Assembly (NCBI RefSeq): GCF_027359415.1
Contig: NZ_CP114780.1
Location: 1,448,764 to 1,512,763 of the forward strand
Source: Prochlorococcus marinus str. MIT 0918
GTDB lineage: Bacteria; Cyanobacteriota; Cyanobacteriia; PCC-6307; Cyanobiaceae
Length of the DNA: 64,000 nucleotides
Reading direction: 5' to 3'
In this document: one piece after another, positions 1-8,867 of the stretch
Numbering within the stretch: position 1 is the first letter of the stretch
Layout of the letters: every line of letters starts with the position of its first letter
Position numbers and translations under genes: made by a program
The notes under the pieces: model-generated
What the model saw: the letters and a program-made list of their open reading frames with translations, nothing else
Databases searched by the model: none
Told to the model about the DNA's origin: nothing

Positions 1-1193
1 TCCCATTTGCCTAATTTATTTCTTGATAATTCTGGGCAATTGAACCAATTCATTGGTTTTTCATAAGGTAACCAATCATTAGTAATATTTTTCAATTTTG
101 ATAAAAATGGTTGATGGCTAATGTTGATTGTTTCTGCATTGAATCTTACAAGTGCAACTATTCGTTCTCCCCACTCCATATTTTTTATAGGTAGAAGCAA
201 TAAGGAATCTATTGGAATGCTTTTTTTTTGAGCAGCTTCTAGAAGCTTGATTTGTAATTGTTCTGGGAAAACAATTTCCCCACCAGAATTTATAGCTGTA
301 TCTCTTCTTCCAAGAATTTTGAGTTGTTGCATTTGATTATCAATAACTAATTCTGCAGCATCTCCTGATTCCCACCATCCATTGTTACTTGCAATCGATT
401 TGAGCTCGCCATTTTCTGTTAAAAATTTAGCTATCCTCTTTGTTCGAATTTGTAGTGCATTATTAATTCCAATTCGCAATTGAATATCATTTAAAGGTAT
501 GCCTAAAAGATTATTTCCAGATAAGAAATGCTCTGGATTTTGAGAGGTAATCATAGCTGCTGTCTCAGTTGTGCCATAACAAGGTGCTAAACGAATATTT
601 AGGATTCTGGCTTGTTTGGCTATGTGCTGTGAAATAGCTGATCCTCCCACCCAAATTACGGAGAATAATTGTAACCAACGAATTCCAGAAGGATGCTGAA
701 TGAGACGAGTGAGTTGAGTTGGTACTAAAGATGTAATTAGTGGACTTTTGTTCTGATCAATTAAACTAAGTGATTGGGCCTCTAGTTCATAAGGGTTATT
801 CATTATTGCAGGCTTTATAGATATATATTTTGCACCCCAGCATCGACTTCTCCACCAAGGTAGTAGTCCACTTACATGGCACATGGGCAGCCCATTTACT
901 ATTTGACAATTTTTTGGGTCTAACGAAATAGATTGCAACCATTGACCAGTTGCTAATGCTGATTGATCTAGATGTCTATAAGGATGTAGACATAATTGAT
1001 ATCTTCCACTAGTTCCCCCCCCTTGAATAATTATCCCTGGTTCATGAGGTAATAAGTTTTCTTTAAGAATGCTTTGTTGTTTATTACCCGAGCGCAATTC
1101 GACCCAACAGCCTTTGTCAATTGCTTGAGCAAGTTCCTTGATATATTCTTCAGGATCTTCCCCTGTCCAGCTTATAGATTTTAGCTGGTTCAT
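1..1193 (-). CDS. menE: O-succinylbenzoate-CoA ligase MenE, 3' end cut by window edge
   Basis: This adenylating enzyme joins CoA to o-succinylbenzoate in phylloquinone (vitamin K1) synthesis, the quinone of photosystem I. About 397 codons are visible from an ATG at 1193. The ATP-binding loop reads GGGTSGR, looser than the family consensus. Later landmarks are clear: YGTTETA, SGD, and near the window edge the A10 motif RNKLGKW with the catalytic lysine, so only a few C-terminal residues are missing. Its ATG overlaps the menC TGA stop by four bases (ATGA), indicating translational coupling. The menC-menA neighbourhood supports MenE over other acyl-CoA ligases. Confidence 0.9.
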   Translation of the reverse strand, partial: MNQLKSISWTGEDPEEYIKELAQAIDKGCWVELRSGNKQQSILKENLLPHEPGIIIQGGGTSGRYQLCLHPYRHLDQSALATGQWLQSISLDPKNCQIVNGLPMCHVSGLLPWWRSRCWGAKYISIKPAIMNNPYELEAQSLSLIDQNKSPLITSLVPTQLTRLIQHPSGIRWLQLFSVIWVGGSAISQHIAKQARILNIRLAPCYGTTETAAMITSQNPEHFLSGNNLLGIPLNDIQLRIGINNALQIRTKRIAKFLTENGELKSIASNNGWWESGDAAELVIDNQMQQLKILGRRDTAINSGGEIVFPEQLQIKLLEAAQKKSIPIDSLLLLPIKNMEWGERIVALVRFNAETINISHQPFLSKLKNITNDWLPYEKPMNWFNCPELSRNKLGKW

Positions 1194-2161
1194 GCAGCAT
1201 CCCACACTAATTGTGGGTTATAGGAAAAAAGTGGTCCATTGGGACACCAGCCTGGAGCCAACCCAGGCTGGGTAGGAGTAGCTCCTTTTTGCTGCAATGC
1301 TGCGAAATGTTCTACCCAACGTCGACCAATTCCAGTTTCAAAACATGTACTGATTGTTTTATAACTATTTTTTGTACTTAGCTCGGCAAGCAAATCTCTT
1401 GGATCCCCTTCTAATAGTGGCCGTCTTACTTGCCAATTCTTCCAAGTTTTTCTTAATGAAGGGTAGAGTATTAGTGATTCATCTAGAGCAACAGGTATTT
1501 GATTTGCTAATTCTTGTAACCCTTCAATATCATTAAAAGGAAGAGGTTGTTCTAGCCATTCAAGTTTAGGCTCATTATGTAATAGATCTGCCCAGTCTTT
1601 AGCTTGCTTGCGATTCCAGGAACCATTTGCATCTATCCTTAACAGTGAATTTTTAGGTATTCGAAAAAGTATTTGCTTTACTAAATTAATGTTGAAGTTA
1701 TTAGAAGAATTAGTGACTTTCCATTTATAAGTAAGACTTTTTTGTAACAGTTGATTTTTTTCTAGAAATGAATCGAGTGTGCTTAATATTAGCGATTTAT
1801 CAGTAGGCAATAATAATGCAGATGAAGAGACCTTTAGCCAATTTTGTTTGGATTCGCTACCGATTAAACCATCTATTTCTGCTAAAGCAGCTCCAATGGC
1901 AAATCCAAGAGAGCCTGGCCATGTTTTTATTTTTTTTTCTAAGGCTTCGCGAGAAGTTGTAGTACTTAGATTATTTATTATTCTTGCGCATATTTGTAGT
2001 TCTGATATTTGCAATGGGGAAATTTCTCCCCAGCCTATTCTCCCTCTGTCATTTCGAAGTTTAATTAACCAGCCTTTTTTTTCTTTGATAACTCCTGTTG
2101 AAGTTTGGAGTGGTTTAGTTAAAGGGAATGAGAAGGGCTTAGATTTGAGTTGTAGATTCAT
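1190..2161 (-). CDS. menC: o-succinylbenzoate synthase MenC
   Basis: This enolase-superfamily dehydratase makes o-succinylbenzoate from SHCHC in phylloquinone synthesis. The 323 residues carry the KxK base motif (K146-W-K148), and metal ligands in DAN (D177), EQP (E204) and DES (D227). The second catalytic lysine, normally in a KP motif on the seventh strand, appears as arginine (RRPLLEG, R246/R247). Such substitutions can be lineage-specific, so I do not call the gene broken. It sits between menA and menE on the same strand, with a 5-base gap to menA and a 4-base overlap with menE. Confidence 0.93.
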   Translation of the reverse strand: MNLQLKSKPFSFPLTKPLQTSTGVIKEKKGWLIKLRNDRGRIGWGEISPLQISELQICARIINNLSTTTSREALEKKIKTWPGSLGFAIGAALAEIDGLIGSESKQNWLKVSSSALLLPTDKSLILSTLDSFLEKNQLLQKSLTYKWKVTNSSNNFNINLVKQILFRIPKNSLLRIDANGSWNRKQAKDWADLLHNEPKLEWLEQPLPFNDIEGLQELANQIPVALDESLILYPSLRKTWKNWQVRRPLLEGDPRDLLAELSTKNSYKTISTCFETGIGRRWVEHFAALQQKGATPTQPGLAPGWCPNGPLFSYNPQLVWDAA

Positions 2162-2166
2162 TTATT

Positions 2167-3123
2167 TTAGCTTAAAAACCCTTGCTCAAAGAAAGGATTA
2201 ATTCCTAACCCAATGCCTAATCCAATTCCATTTAATGTTTGAAAACGTAAGGCTAAAAACTTACTTTCACTAATCATTTCAGGATGGTTGTGGTGCTTTT
2301 TAAGTAAACGAATTAATTTAATGGCAGGCGGCAATCCAATTAATCCTAATAAAGATGTAATTGGCCAGTGACCATAAATGATTGGGATGAATTCCAATCC
2401 AAAAGTTAGTATTACAAACCAAGGTACTAAATCAGAAGCTCTATGAGTCCCTAAGCGCACTAATAATGTCTTTTTGCCATGTGCAGAATCCTCGACCACT
2501 TGATGAAAATTGGCACAAAATAGTACTAATGTAGTTGCCAAAGCTGGCCCTCCTCCTAGTAAAGTCGCTGTACTCCAAGGGATTACGTTTGCGTTAGTTG
2601 AGATAACTAAAAGTGCTGAAGCTGTAGCAAAGGGCCCAAATGCAATCCAACACAGAGGTTCTCCCCAACCTTGATATCCGAGTCTAAAAGGAGGACCTTG
2701 ATACAGATAACCAAGGGCGCAACTGCCTATTACTAATAAAAAAACAGCAACATGACTTCTTAGTGCCAGAATTAGAATTAATAACAATCCTAGTAAAAGT
2801 GCAAAATAGGCAAGGTTTCGAACTAATCGTCTTTTTCCAGTTAGTGTAACGACAGAGTGGAACTTAAATTCATCAACTCCTGTTGCTGAATCAAATAGAT
2901 CATTAGTTAAGTTTTCCCAGATTAAAAGAAAAATAGAAGCTATTAGAAATCCAAGTAATTGGTCTAACCGTAAATCTTCTCTTGCTCCTATCGTCCATCC
3001 TGCTGCTAATAATACCGGCATAATGGCCACTGAATACAGTGGCCATTTAATGGCTTTTTTCCATAAGTGCCTTCTTTGTTTTTTTGAAGAATGAAGTGAT
3101 GCAACAGCATTTTTGTCTTTCAT
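2167..3123 (-). CDS. menA: 1,4-dihydroxy-2-naphthoate phytyltransferase MenA
   Basis: This integral-membrane prenyltransferase (UbiA superfamily) attaches the phytyl tail to dihydroxynaphthoate. The 318-residue protein is highly hydrophobic with about eight membrane segments. It carries the first Asp-rich motif NDLFDSATGVD (about residues 74-84), which binds the prenyl diphosphate through magnesium. A second polar cluster, NFHQVVEDSAHGK (about residue 200), matches the second Asp-rich loop. It leads the leftward menA-menC-menE unit and diverges from menF across 79 bases, which probably hold both promoters. The family also includes MenA for menaquinone; phytyl as substrate is inferred from the cyanobacterial context. 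Confidence 0.92.
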   Translation of the reverse strand: MKDKNAVASLHSSKKQRRHLWKKAIKWPLYSVAIMPVLLAAGWTIGAREDLRLDQLLGFLIASIFLLIWENLTNDLFDSATGVDEFKFHSVVTLTGKRRLVRNLAYFALLLGLLLILILALRSHVAVFLLVIGSCALGYLYQGPPFRLGYQGWGEPLCWIAFGPFATASALLVISTNANVIPWSTATLLGGGPALATTLVLFCANFHQVVEDSAHGKKTLLVRLGTHRASDLVPWFVILTFGLEFIPIIYGHWPITSLLGLIGLPPAIKLIRLLKKHHNHPEMISESKFLALRFQTLNGIGLGIGLGINPFFEQGFLS

Positions 3124-3202
3124 AGGATTTTGATCTACTCCTCCTAGGCTGGGTTACGGTTTATACATTTCATTAGTCTCTTTTATCATTACCTAATTAG
3201 GA

Positions 3203-4615
3203 ATGAAGATCAGCTTGACATTTAGTGAAATTTTGCAAGCTTCTTTACGAGGCTGGAATTTAAGGCGGCCTGATCAATGTTTATTGAGCCTTGCTTTACC
3301 AATTGATCTGATAGATCCGCTGAAGCAATTATCTAGAATTAGCAATCAACATCAGTTTGGTTTTTTGTGGGATCAAGCTCCTGGAATTTCTATTGCTGCC
3401 TCAGGACAATGTCAGAATTTTGAATTAATTGGCCAACGTAGGTTTGAATTAGCTCAAAGATTCAGTGATGAGACTTTTACAAGATTGGTTGATCTTTCCC
3501 CTGACGTGCCAATCCAGGCGAAACCAAGGATTTTGTATGCATTTACATTTTTTGAACAAACTACTGATTCTAAAAGGGTAGCTAAGGCAACCCCTGCTGT
3601 ACAGGCTGTCTTGCCTAGATGGCAGTTGACTGCCCAGGCTGGGAGTGGATGGCTCAGGTTGAATTCTGTGATTGCTCATGAAGCCGATATAAGGGATTTT
3701 GTAGAGCAGATTTGGTTGATGCGTGAAAACTTGTTGGAATCTTTAGTAAATTCAACTTCTATAAAAATTAAAAGTTGGACTGCTATTAATACTGTTCAGG
3801 ATTGGCAAAAAAATTATCGTTTGGCTTTAAAAACAGGAATTAATTTAGTAGAGTCTGGTGAGCTTGAGAAATTAGTACTTGCAGTTAGACAATCAGTTTT
3901 ATTGAAGAATCCATTAGACCCTATAGAATTACTTTCGAATTTAAGAAAAAAGCAAAAAGGGAGTTGTCGCTTCCTTTGGAAGCGGTCTAATGATGAATCA
4001 TTCTTTGCAGCATCTCCGGAACGCTTGCTTAGTATGAAACAAGGAAATTTACAGACCGATGCTTTGGCTGGAACTGCACGTAGCGATGATAGCGGTGAAG
4101 ATTTGCTTAAATCTGAAAAAAATTTAAGAGAACATGAATTAGTAGTTTCTTCAATTCAAAACCAATTAGTTAAAAAAGGATTATCTCCTATTCGACTTAG
4201 ATGCCCTCGTGTAGCCAGACATGGTCATTTGATTCATCTGCATACACCAATTAAAGCTAAAGCCCAAGGGTTTACCCCTCTTGACTTAGTTCAAACTTTA
4301 CACCCTACCCCTGCTGTAGCTGGTTTTCCAAGAAGCAAGTCAATGCAATGGTTGCAAACACTTGAACCATTTGATCGAGCATATTACGCTGCTCCAATTG
4401 GTTGGATAGATAATTCTGGTAATGCCGAATTTCGAGTTGCTATTAGATATGGATATACCCAAGGTAAAAATTTGCATTTAATTGCAGGGGCTGGATTAGT
4501 TAAAGGTTCTTCGGTAGAGGGAGAATTACAAGAAGTGGGGTTAAAACTTGCTGTGTTAGCTAATCAATTTGATCTTGGGTTACAAAATCAAGCAATATCT
4601 TTTAATAGGCATTGA
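3203..4615 (+). CDS. menF: isochorismate synthase MenF
   Basis: This enzyme converts chorismate to isochorismate, the committed step to phylloquinone. The 470-residue protein has the chorismate-binding fold in its C-terminal half: the base lysine region [11 protein letters not shown] (about residue 225), [25 protein letters not shown] and the final GAGLVKGS. The poorly conserved N-terminal half is usual for isochorismate synthases. The ATG at 3203 is preceded by TTAGGA. Its 3' end overlaps the convergent gshB by 28 bases. Related EntC/TrpE enzymes share the fold; men-gene neighbours decide the call. Confidence 0.92.
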   Translation: MKISLTFSEILQASLRGWNLRRPDQCLLSLALPIDLIDPLKQLSRISNQHQFGFLWDQAPGISIAASGQCQNFELIGQRRFELAQRFSDETFTRLVDLSPDVPIQAKPRILYAFTFFEQTTDSKRVAKATPAVQAVLPRWQLTAQAGSGWLRLNSVIAHEADIRDFVEQIWLMRENLLESLVNSTSIKIKSWTAINTVQDWQKNYRLALKTGINLVESGELEKLVLAVRQSVLLKNPLDPIELLSNLRKKQKGSCRFLWKRSNDESFFAASPERLLSMKQGNLQTDALAGTARSDDSGEDLLKSEKNLREHELVVSSIQNQLVKKGLSPIRLRCPRVARHGHLIHLHTPIKAKAQGFTPLDLVQTLHPTPAVAGFPRSKSMQWLQTLEPFDRAYYAAPIGWIDNSGNAEFRVAIRYGYTQGKNLHLIAGAGLVKGSSVEGELQEVGLKLAVLANQFDLGLQNQAISFNRH

Positions 4616-5514
4616 ATTACTTGATCGGCAAGAGGAATATTCATTAATCGTTCGACTTCTCTTATGCCTGTTGGACTTGTGACGTTTATTTCACTAAGCA
4701 TTCCTCCAATTACATCAATCCCTACAAAAAATAGACCTTCATTTTTAAGAGAAGGGCCTAATTCATCACAAATGTTCTTTTCTCGAACTGTTAGCTCTGT
4801 AGCTTCAGCATTACCTCCTAAAGCAAGATTACTTCTAAAATCCCCGTATTTTGGTCTACGGTTTATCGCACCAAATGGATCCCCATTGACTAATAGAATT
4901 CGTTTATCGCCTTCAGTAACTTTAGGAAGAAATTTTTGCATCATTACAGGCATTTGTTCTTGAGTTGTGACTAGTTCAAGTAATGCATCAATGCCTTCTG
5001 CTGCATTAGCTACTCGAATCACACCTTGACCTCCTTTTCCACCTAAAGGCTTTAAAACTACTTCGCCTTGTTCTTTTGCAAAATCCTTTAATTCGTTGAC
5101 CCTACTTGCTACCAATGTAGGGGCCATTAATTTGCTGAACCTTAGTGCCCCAAGCTTTTCATTCCATGCTCTAAGGGAAGAAGGTTTATTCAGAACTAAT
5201 ACTCCATCCCGTTCTGCTACTTCTAGTAAATGAGTTGCATATAAGAAAGCTTCATTAACAGGAGGGTCTTTGCGCATCCAAATGCAATCAAATGCATTTA
5301 AATCAAGATTCACTGGTTCTCCTAGAGTTATCCATGGATCAGGGATAATAGTTCTGGCTACAACTCTAGCTTTTGCTCCGATTGCTTGAAGGTCTGCAGG
5401 GGTGCATCCCCAAACCTCAATAGAAGCTCTATGAGCTGCTTCTATCAAGGCTGCAGTTGAATCTTTTGCAGGATTGATTAGCTCAATAGGATCAAGGACA
5501 AATAATTGTTTCAT
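4588..5514 (-). CDS. gshB: glutathione synthetase GshB
   Basis: This ATP-grasp ligase adds glycine to gamma-glutamylcysteine to complete glutathione. The 308-residue length is normal for bacterial GshB. Landmarks are MRKDPPV (about residue 88), [12 protein letters not shown], the ATP-grasp loop [11 protein letters not shown] (about residue 155) and the C-terminal [12 protein letters not shown]. The gene follows grxC with 5 bases between them, pairing glutathione synthesis with a glutathione-dependent reductase. The last codons overlap the opposed menF. Confidence 0.96.
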   Translation of the reverse strand: MKQLFVLDPIELINPAKDSTAALIEAAHRASIEVWGCTPADLQAIGAKARVVARTIIPDPWITLGEPVNLDLNAFDCIWMRKDPPVNEAFLYATHLLEVAERDGVLVLNKPSSLRAWNEKLGALRFSKLMAPTLVASRVNELKDFAKEQGEVVLKPLGGKGGQGVIRVANAAEGIDALLELVTTQEQMPVMMQKFLPKVTEGDKRILLVNGDPFGAINRRPKYGDFRSNLALGGNAEATELTVREKNICDELGPSLKNEGLFFVGIDVIGGMLSEINVTSPTGIREVERLMNIPLADQVIQCLLKDIA

Positions 5515-5519
5515 GGCAT

Positions 5520-5783
5520 TTATTGATGCTGCTCAATTAGGGCATCTAATTCATTCGAGCCTTCAAGAGAATAAAGTTCATCACACCCTCCAATTCCTTG
5601 ATTATTAATGAAGATTTGAGGCACTGTTGTGCGCCCACTAGCTCTCTCGGTCATTTTTTGGCGAGCTTCTTGGTTCCCATCTATTGGGAGCTCTTCATAT
5701 TGAATGCCTTTACTATCAAGCAAAGCTTTTGCACGAATACAAAATGGACAATATTGCCAGGTGTAGATTTCAACTTTTGCCAT
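5520..5783 (-). CDS. grxC: glutaredoxin 3
   Basis: This small dithiol glutaredoxin reduces protein disulfides and glutathione mixed disulfides. The 87-residue protein has the CPFC active site at residues 12-15, the cis-proline TVPQIFI and the GGCDEL glutathione-binding loop. It has the usual length and no extra domain. It is the first gene of a grxC-gshB unit and diverges from prfB across 79 bases. Confidence 0.95.
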   Translation of the reverse strand: MAKVEIYTWQYCPFCIRAKALLDSKGIQYEELPIDGNQEARQKMTERASGRTTVPQIFINNQGIGGCDELYSLEGSNELDALIEQHQ

Positions 5784-5862
5784 AGTTAAGCAATAGGTTG
5801 CTGCTTATCCTAAGGATGGTTGGTAAAATTTAAAGTTAATAGTTGTTTTTTTATTTTTACTT

Positions 5863-6991
5863 GTGCAAGATCTTACTGATTTTAAGAAAACAATTTCTGT
5901 TTTAACTAAGCGTCTGAAGAATTCTCAAGACTGTCTTTGACGTACCTCGTTTAAATGCACTTCAACAAGATCTTGAGCAGATTGCTGCGCAACCTGAATT
6001 TTGGACTGATCAGCAGAAGGCGAAAAAACAGATGCGCCAACTTGATGAGGTTAAGGACCAATTAACTAAATTAGCCCAATGGCATAGTGCTATAGATGAT
6101 GCTAACGCTTCTTTAGAGCTCTATGATCTTGAACCTGATGAGCAAATGCTGGGAGAGGCTAAAGTTGGACTGAATAAATTGCAAGCAGAACTTGATCTTT
6201 GGGAATTGGAGCGTTTGTTAAGTGGTCCTTATGATAAAGAAGGAGCAGTATTGGCTATAAATGCTGGTGCTGGAGGCACAGATGCTCAAGATTGGGCTCA
6301 GATGTTATTACGTATGTATACTCGATGGGCAGAAGGGCATGGAATGAAAGTAAAACTTACTGAACTTTCCGAAGGTGAAGAGGCCGGTATCAAAAGTGCA
6401 ACAATTGAGATAGAAGGCAGATATGCTTATGGTTATTTGCAAAATGAGAAAGGAACCCATCGTTTGGTTCGGATTTCACCTTTTAATGCAAATGCAAAAC
6501 GTCAGACAAGCTTTGCAGGCGTTGAAGTTATGCCACAATTAGATGATAATGTTCAGCTAGAGATTCCTGAAAAGGATTTAGAAATAACTACGAGTCGATC
6601 AGGTGGTGCTGGAGGACAAAATGTTAATAAAGTTGAGACAGCAGTGCGTATTCTTCATATCCCTACTGGGTTAGCTGTTCGTTGTACCCAAGAGAGATCT
6701 CAACTTCAAAATAAGGAAAAGGCGATGGCTTTATTAAAGGCAAAATTGATGATTATTGCACAAGAACAAAGAGCTGCAGAAATTGCAGATATAAGAGGTG
6801 ACATAGTGGAAGCAGCATGGGGTAATCAAATTAGAAATTATGTTTTTCATCCTTATCAAATGGTTAAGGATTTACGTACTTCTAAAGAATCCAATGATGT
6901 TGAAGCTGTGATGAATGGGGATTTGGATTTATTTATTCAATCTCTCCTTTTACAAGGAATTGAGACTAAAAACAATCAAACTCATAATTAA
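5863..6991 (+). CDS. prfB: peptide chain release factor 2 with programmed +1 frameshift
   Basis: RF2 terminates translation at UGA and UAA. The coding sequence is split. A GTG-initiated first part of 25 codons (5863-5937, beginning MQDLTDFKK) ends at an in-frame TGA (5938-5940) in the context CTT TGA C. Shifting +1 at CTT continues as DVPRLNALQ without a break to 6991, giving about 375 residues. The second part has the SPF stop-codon recognition tripeptide typical of RF2 and the catalytic GGQ ([11 protein letters not shown]). The leader peptide aligns with the E. coli RF2 N-terminus, so this is autoregulatory recoding and not a sequencing error. The usual internal Shine-Dalgarno is not seen. 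DUF3285 and ybeY follow. Confidence 0.95.
5935..5941 (+). promoter_or_regulatory. prfB +1 recoding site (CTT TGA C)
   Basis: The heptamer CTTTGAC is the conserved RF2 slip site: tRNA-Leu at CTT shifts onto TTT when RF2 is scarce and UGA decodes slowly. The C after TGA is the weak-termination context found at known sites. In E. coli an AGGGGG element lies three bases upstream of CTT; here the upstream bases read CAAGACTGT, without a purine-rich Shine-Dalgarno match. Confidence 0.9.
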
Positions 6992-6997
6992 ATTTTA

Positions 6998-7186
6998 ATG
7001 AACCACGATTCTTCTGAAACAACTTCTAATAAGAGAACCCCACCTCCAAGCTTTATTAAATTAGCCATGAAAAATATGGTTAGAAAGGGTGGCCAAAGTC
7101 TAATTCATTTTGGTTTTACAGCTATTGGTTTTATCGCTTTTATTGTATTTATAGCTGTTCTTGGAAGACCATCATTCCCTCACTAA
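6998..7186 (+). CDS. DUF3285 small membrane protein
   Basis: This is a 62-residue cyanobacterial protein of unknown function. It has a polar N-terminus, the family core PPPSFIKLAMKNMVRKGG (about residues 16-33), and one C-terminal membrane segment ending LGRPSFP. It lies 6 bases after prfB and 7 bases before the preferred ybeY start, so it is almost certainly cotranscribed with both. The basic patch before the membrane segment suggests an N-in topology. No catalytic residue is evident. Confidence 0.85.
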   Translation: MNHDSSETTSNKRTPPPSFIKLAMKNMVRKGGQSLIHFGFTAIGFIAFIVFIAVLGRPSFPH

Positions 7187-7193
7187 TATATTG

Positions 7194-7778
7194 ATGACTA
7201 AGCCACTAATTTCAAAAGATTTTTTAGATGTGGATCTAGCATTTAAGGCTTACGAGTTAGATAATTTTACTGATGGACAAGATAGTAAAGGAGTCGACTG
7301 TTTAATCAACGTTGATTTTTGGACCTTGGAGTTTAAAAATTGGATTACGACTTTACGTCAGATTCCTTCAGTGATTGGCCCTAAGATAATTAGAGAACAT
7401 AATTATTTTAGTATTGGTTTGGTATTTACTGATAACCTTTCCATTCAAAAATTGAATGCACAATGGCGTCATATTGATAAGCCCACAGATGTACTTTCAT
7501 TCCCTGTGATTGATGAAAATATTATTTCTCCGTATGATCAATTTGTAGAGTTGGGTGACATCATTGTTTCAGTAGACATGGCGCAACAACAAGCAAAATT
7601 GCATGAGCATTCTTTCGTTTCAGAATTAAGATGGTTAGTAAGTCATGGTTTCTTACATTTGCTTGGATGGGACCATCCTTCCTCAAAAAGACTTAAAGAA
7701 ATGTTGTGCCTTCAAGAAAAATTACTTGATACCAAGCTTTTACCGACGCTTGAAACATGTATTACATTTGATCAATGA
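7194..7778 (+). CDS. ybeY: endoribonuclease YbeY
   Basis: This zinc-dependent endoribonuclease is needed for 16S rRNA 3' processing and ribosome quality control. The 194-residue protein contains the metal motif HGFLHLLGWDH near the C-terminus, preceded by TDVLSFP and LGDI. I chose the ATG at 7194 because the alternative ATG at 7161 would run through the end of the DUF3285 gene; both are in frame. The N-terminus is longer than in E. coli. The stop overlaps the dgkA start as ATGA, which suggests coupled translation. Confidence 0.93.
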   Translation: MTKPLISKDFLDVDLAFKAYELDNFTDGQDSKGVDCLINVDFWTLEFKNWITTLRQIPSVIGPKIIREHNYFSIGLVFTDNLSIQKLNAQWRHIDKPTDVLSFPVIDENIISPYDQFVELGDIIVSVDMAQQQAKLHEHSFVSELRWLVSHGFLHLLGWDHPSSKRLKEMLCLQEKLLDTKLLPTLETCITFDQ

Positions 7779-8236
7779 TTACATCTGATTCAAATTTAAA
7801 TAAAGCTGATAAGGTTTCAGATATAGCTACTCAACGTGAGAAAATCTCAAGACGAGGTGCATGGGCGATTGCTAAAGATTTACCAGCGAGCTTTAAATAT
7901 GCGGCTCAAGGTTTAGGATATGCTTTTTTGAGCCAACGAAACTTTCGTATTCATATTGTTATTGGTTTATTAGTTAGTATTTTCGCTGTTTGGTTGGAAT
8001 TGCCAATTCACGATGTAGCTATCTTAGTTATTACCATTGCAACTGTTTTAGTCTTAGAATTAATAAATACATCTATAGAAGCAGTAGTTGACCTTGCAAT
8101 TGGAAGACGTTTTCATCCTTTAGCTCGTATAGCTAAAGACTGTGCTGCAGCATCTGTTTTGGTAGCTTCGGTAGCTTCTTTTGTCATAGCACTTCTTTTG
8201 ATTGCACCCTCGTTTTTAAAGAGAATTGGCTTTTAA
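7775..8236 (+). CDS. dgkA: diacylglycerol kinase (DgkA family)
   Basis: This small integral-membrane lipid kinase phosphorylates diacylglycerol, or undecaprenol in Gram-positive relatives. Of 153 residues, the first 35 or so are soluble and three membrane segments follow. The family signature is present: INTSIEAVVDL followed by AKDCAAASV (about residues 92-130). The N-terminal extension is longer than in E. coli DgkA. It overlaps ybeY by four bases; ybeY-dgkA neighbours are common in bacteria. Confidence 0.92.
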   Translation: MITSDSNLNKADKVSDIATQREKISRRGAWAIAKDLPASFKYAAQGLGYAFLSQRNFRIHIVIGLLVSIFAVWLELPIHDVAILVITIATVLVLELINTSIEAVVDLAIGRRFHPLARIAKDCAAASVLVASVASFVIALLLIAPSFLKRIGF

Positions 8237-8250
8237 CATGGATTGATTTT

Positions 8251-8844
8251 ATGCTTTTAGTTATTGACAATTACGATAGTTTTACTTTTAACCTTGTTCA
8301 GTATTTTGGAGAGTTATCGACAAAATACTCTGTTGCTCAAGATATCTTGGTGAAACGTAATGATGAAATCTCATTAATGGAAATACAATCATTATCACCT
8401 GATGCAGTGGTACTTTCTCCTGGCCCAGGAGATCCGAATCAATCAGGTATTTGTTTAGAGATTTTGAGTGAATTGTCCGGCTTGAAGCCTATTCTTGGTG
8501 TTTGTTTAGGGCATCAAGCAATTGCACAAACTTTTGGTGGCAAAGTTGTAAGAGCTAATGAGTTAATGCATGGAAAAACTTCCAAAGTTTTTCATAATGG
8601 TCAAGGGATTTTCAAAGGTATATCTGATCCACTTGTAGCAACTAGATATCATAGTTTAATAGCTGAAAAGAAATCATTACCACAATGTCTTGAGGTTACT
8701 GCATGGCTTGAAGATGGCACAATTATGGGTATTCGACATAGAAAATATCAGAATCTGTTTGGAGTTCAGTTCCACCCTGAAAGTGTTCTTACACAATCTG
8801 GTCATCACTTATTAAGTAACTTTTTAGGATTAGCAAAATCCTAA
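8251..8844 (+). CDS. trpG: glutamine amidotransferase for anthranilate / aminodeoxychorismate synthase
   Basis: This class I glutamine amidotransferase subunit supplies ammonia for anthranilate (tryptophan) or 4-amino-4-deoxychorismate (folate). The 197 residues start LLVIDNYDSFTFNLVQY. They hold the nucleophile cysteine in GVCLGHQ and the His-Glu pair in FHPES. Sequence cannot separate TrpG from PabA, and one protein may serve both pathways. It starts 14 bases after dgkA on the same strand, with no tryptophan genes nearby. Confidence 0.92.
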   Translation: MLLVIDNYDSFTFNLVQYFGELSTKYSVAQDILVKRNDEISLMEIQSLSPDAVVLSPGPGDPNQSGICLEILSELSGLKPILGVCLGHQAIAQTFGGKVVRANELMHGKTSKVFHNGQGIFKGISDPLVATRYHSLIAEKKSLPQCLEVTAWLEDGTIMGIRHRKYQNLFGVQFHPESVLTQSGHHLLSNFLGLAKS

Positions 8845-8867
8845 AATTTCTTTTTCTTTTTTGATTT

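Noticed and set aside
1779-2201. 140-codon plus-strand frame opposite menC
   Set aside because: menC is complete with its active-site motifs on the minus strand.
5938-5940. In-frame TGA in prfB as a broken gene or sequencing error
   Set aside because: The CTTTGAC context and the RF2-like leader peptide show programmed frameshifting, as known in many bacteria.
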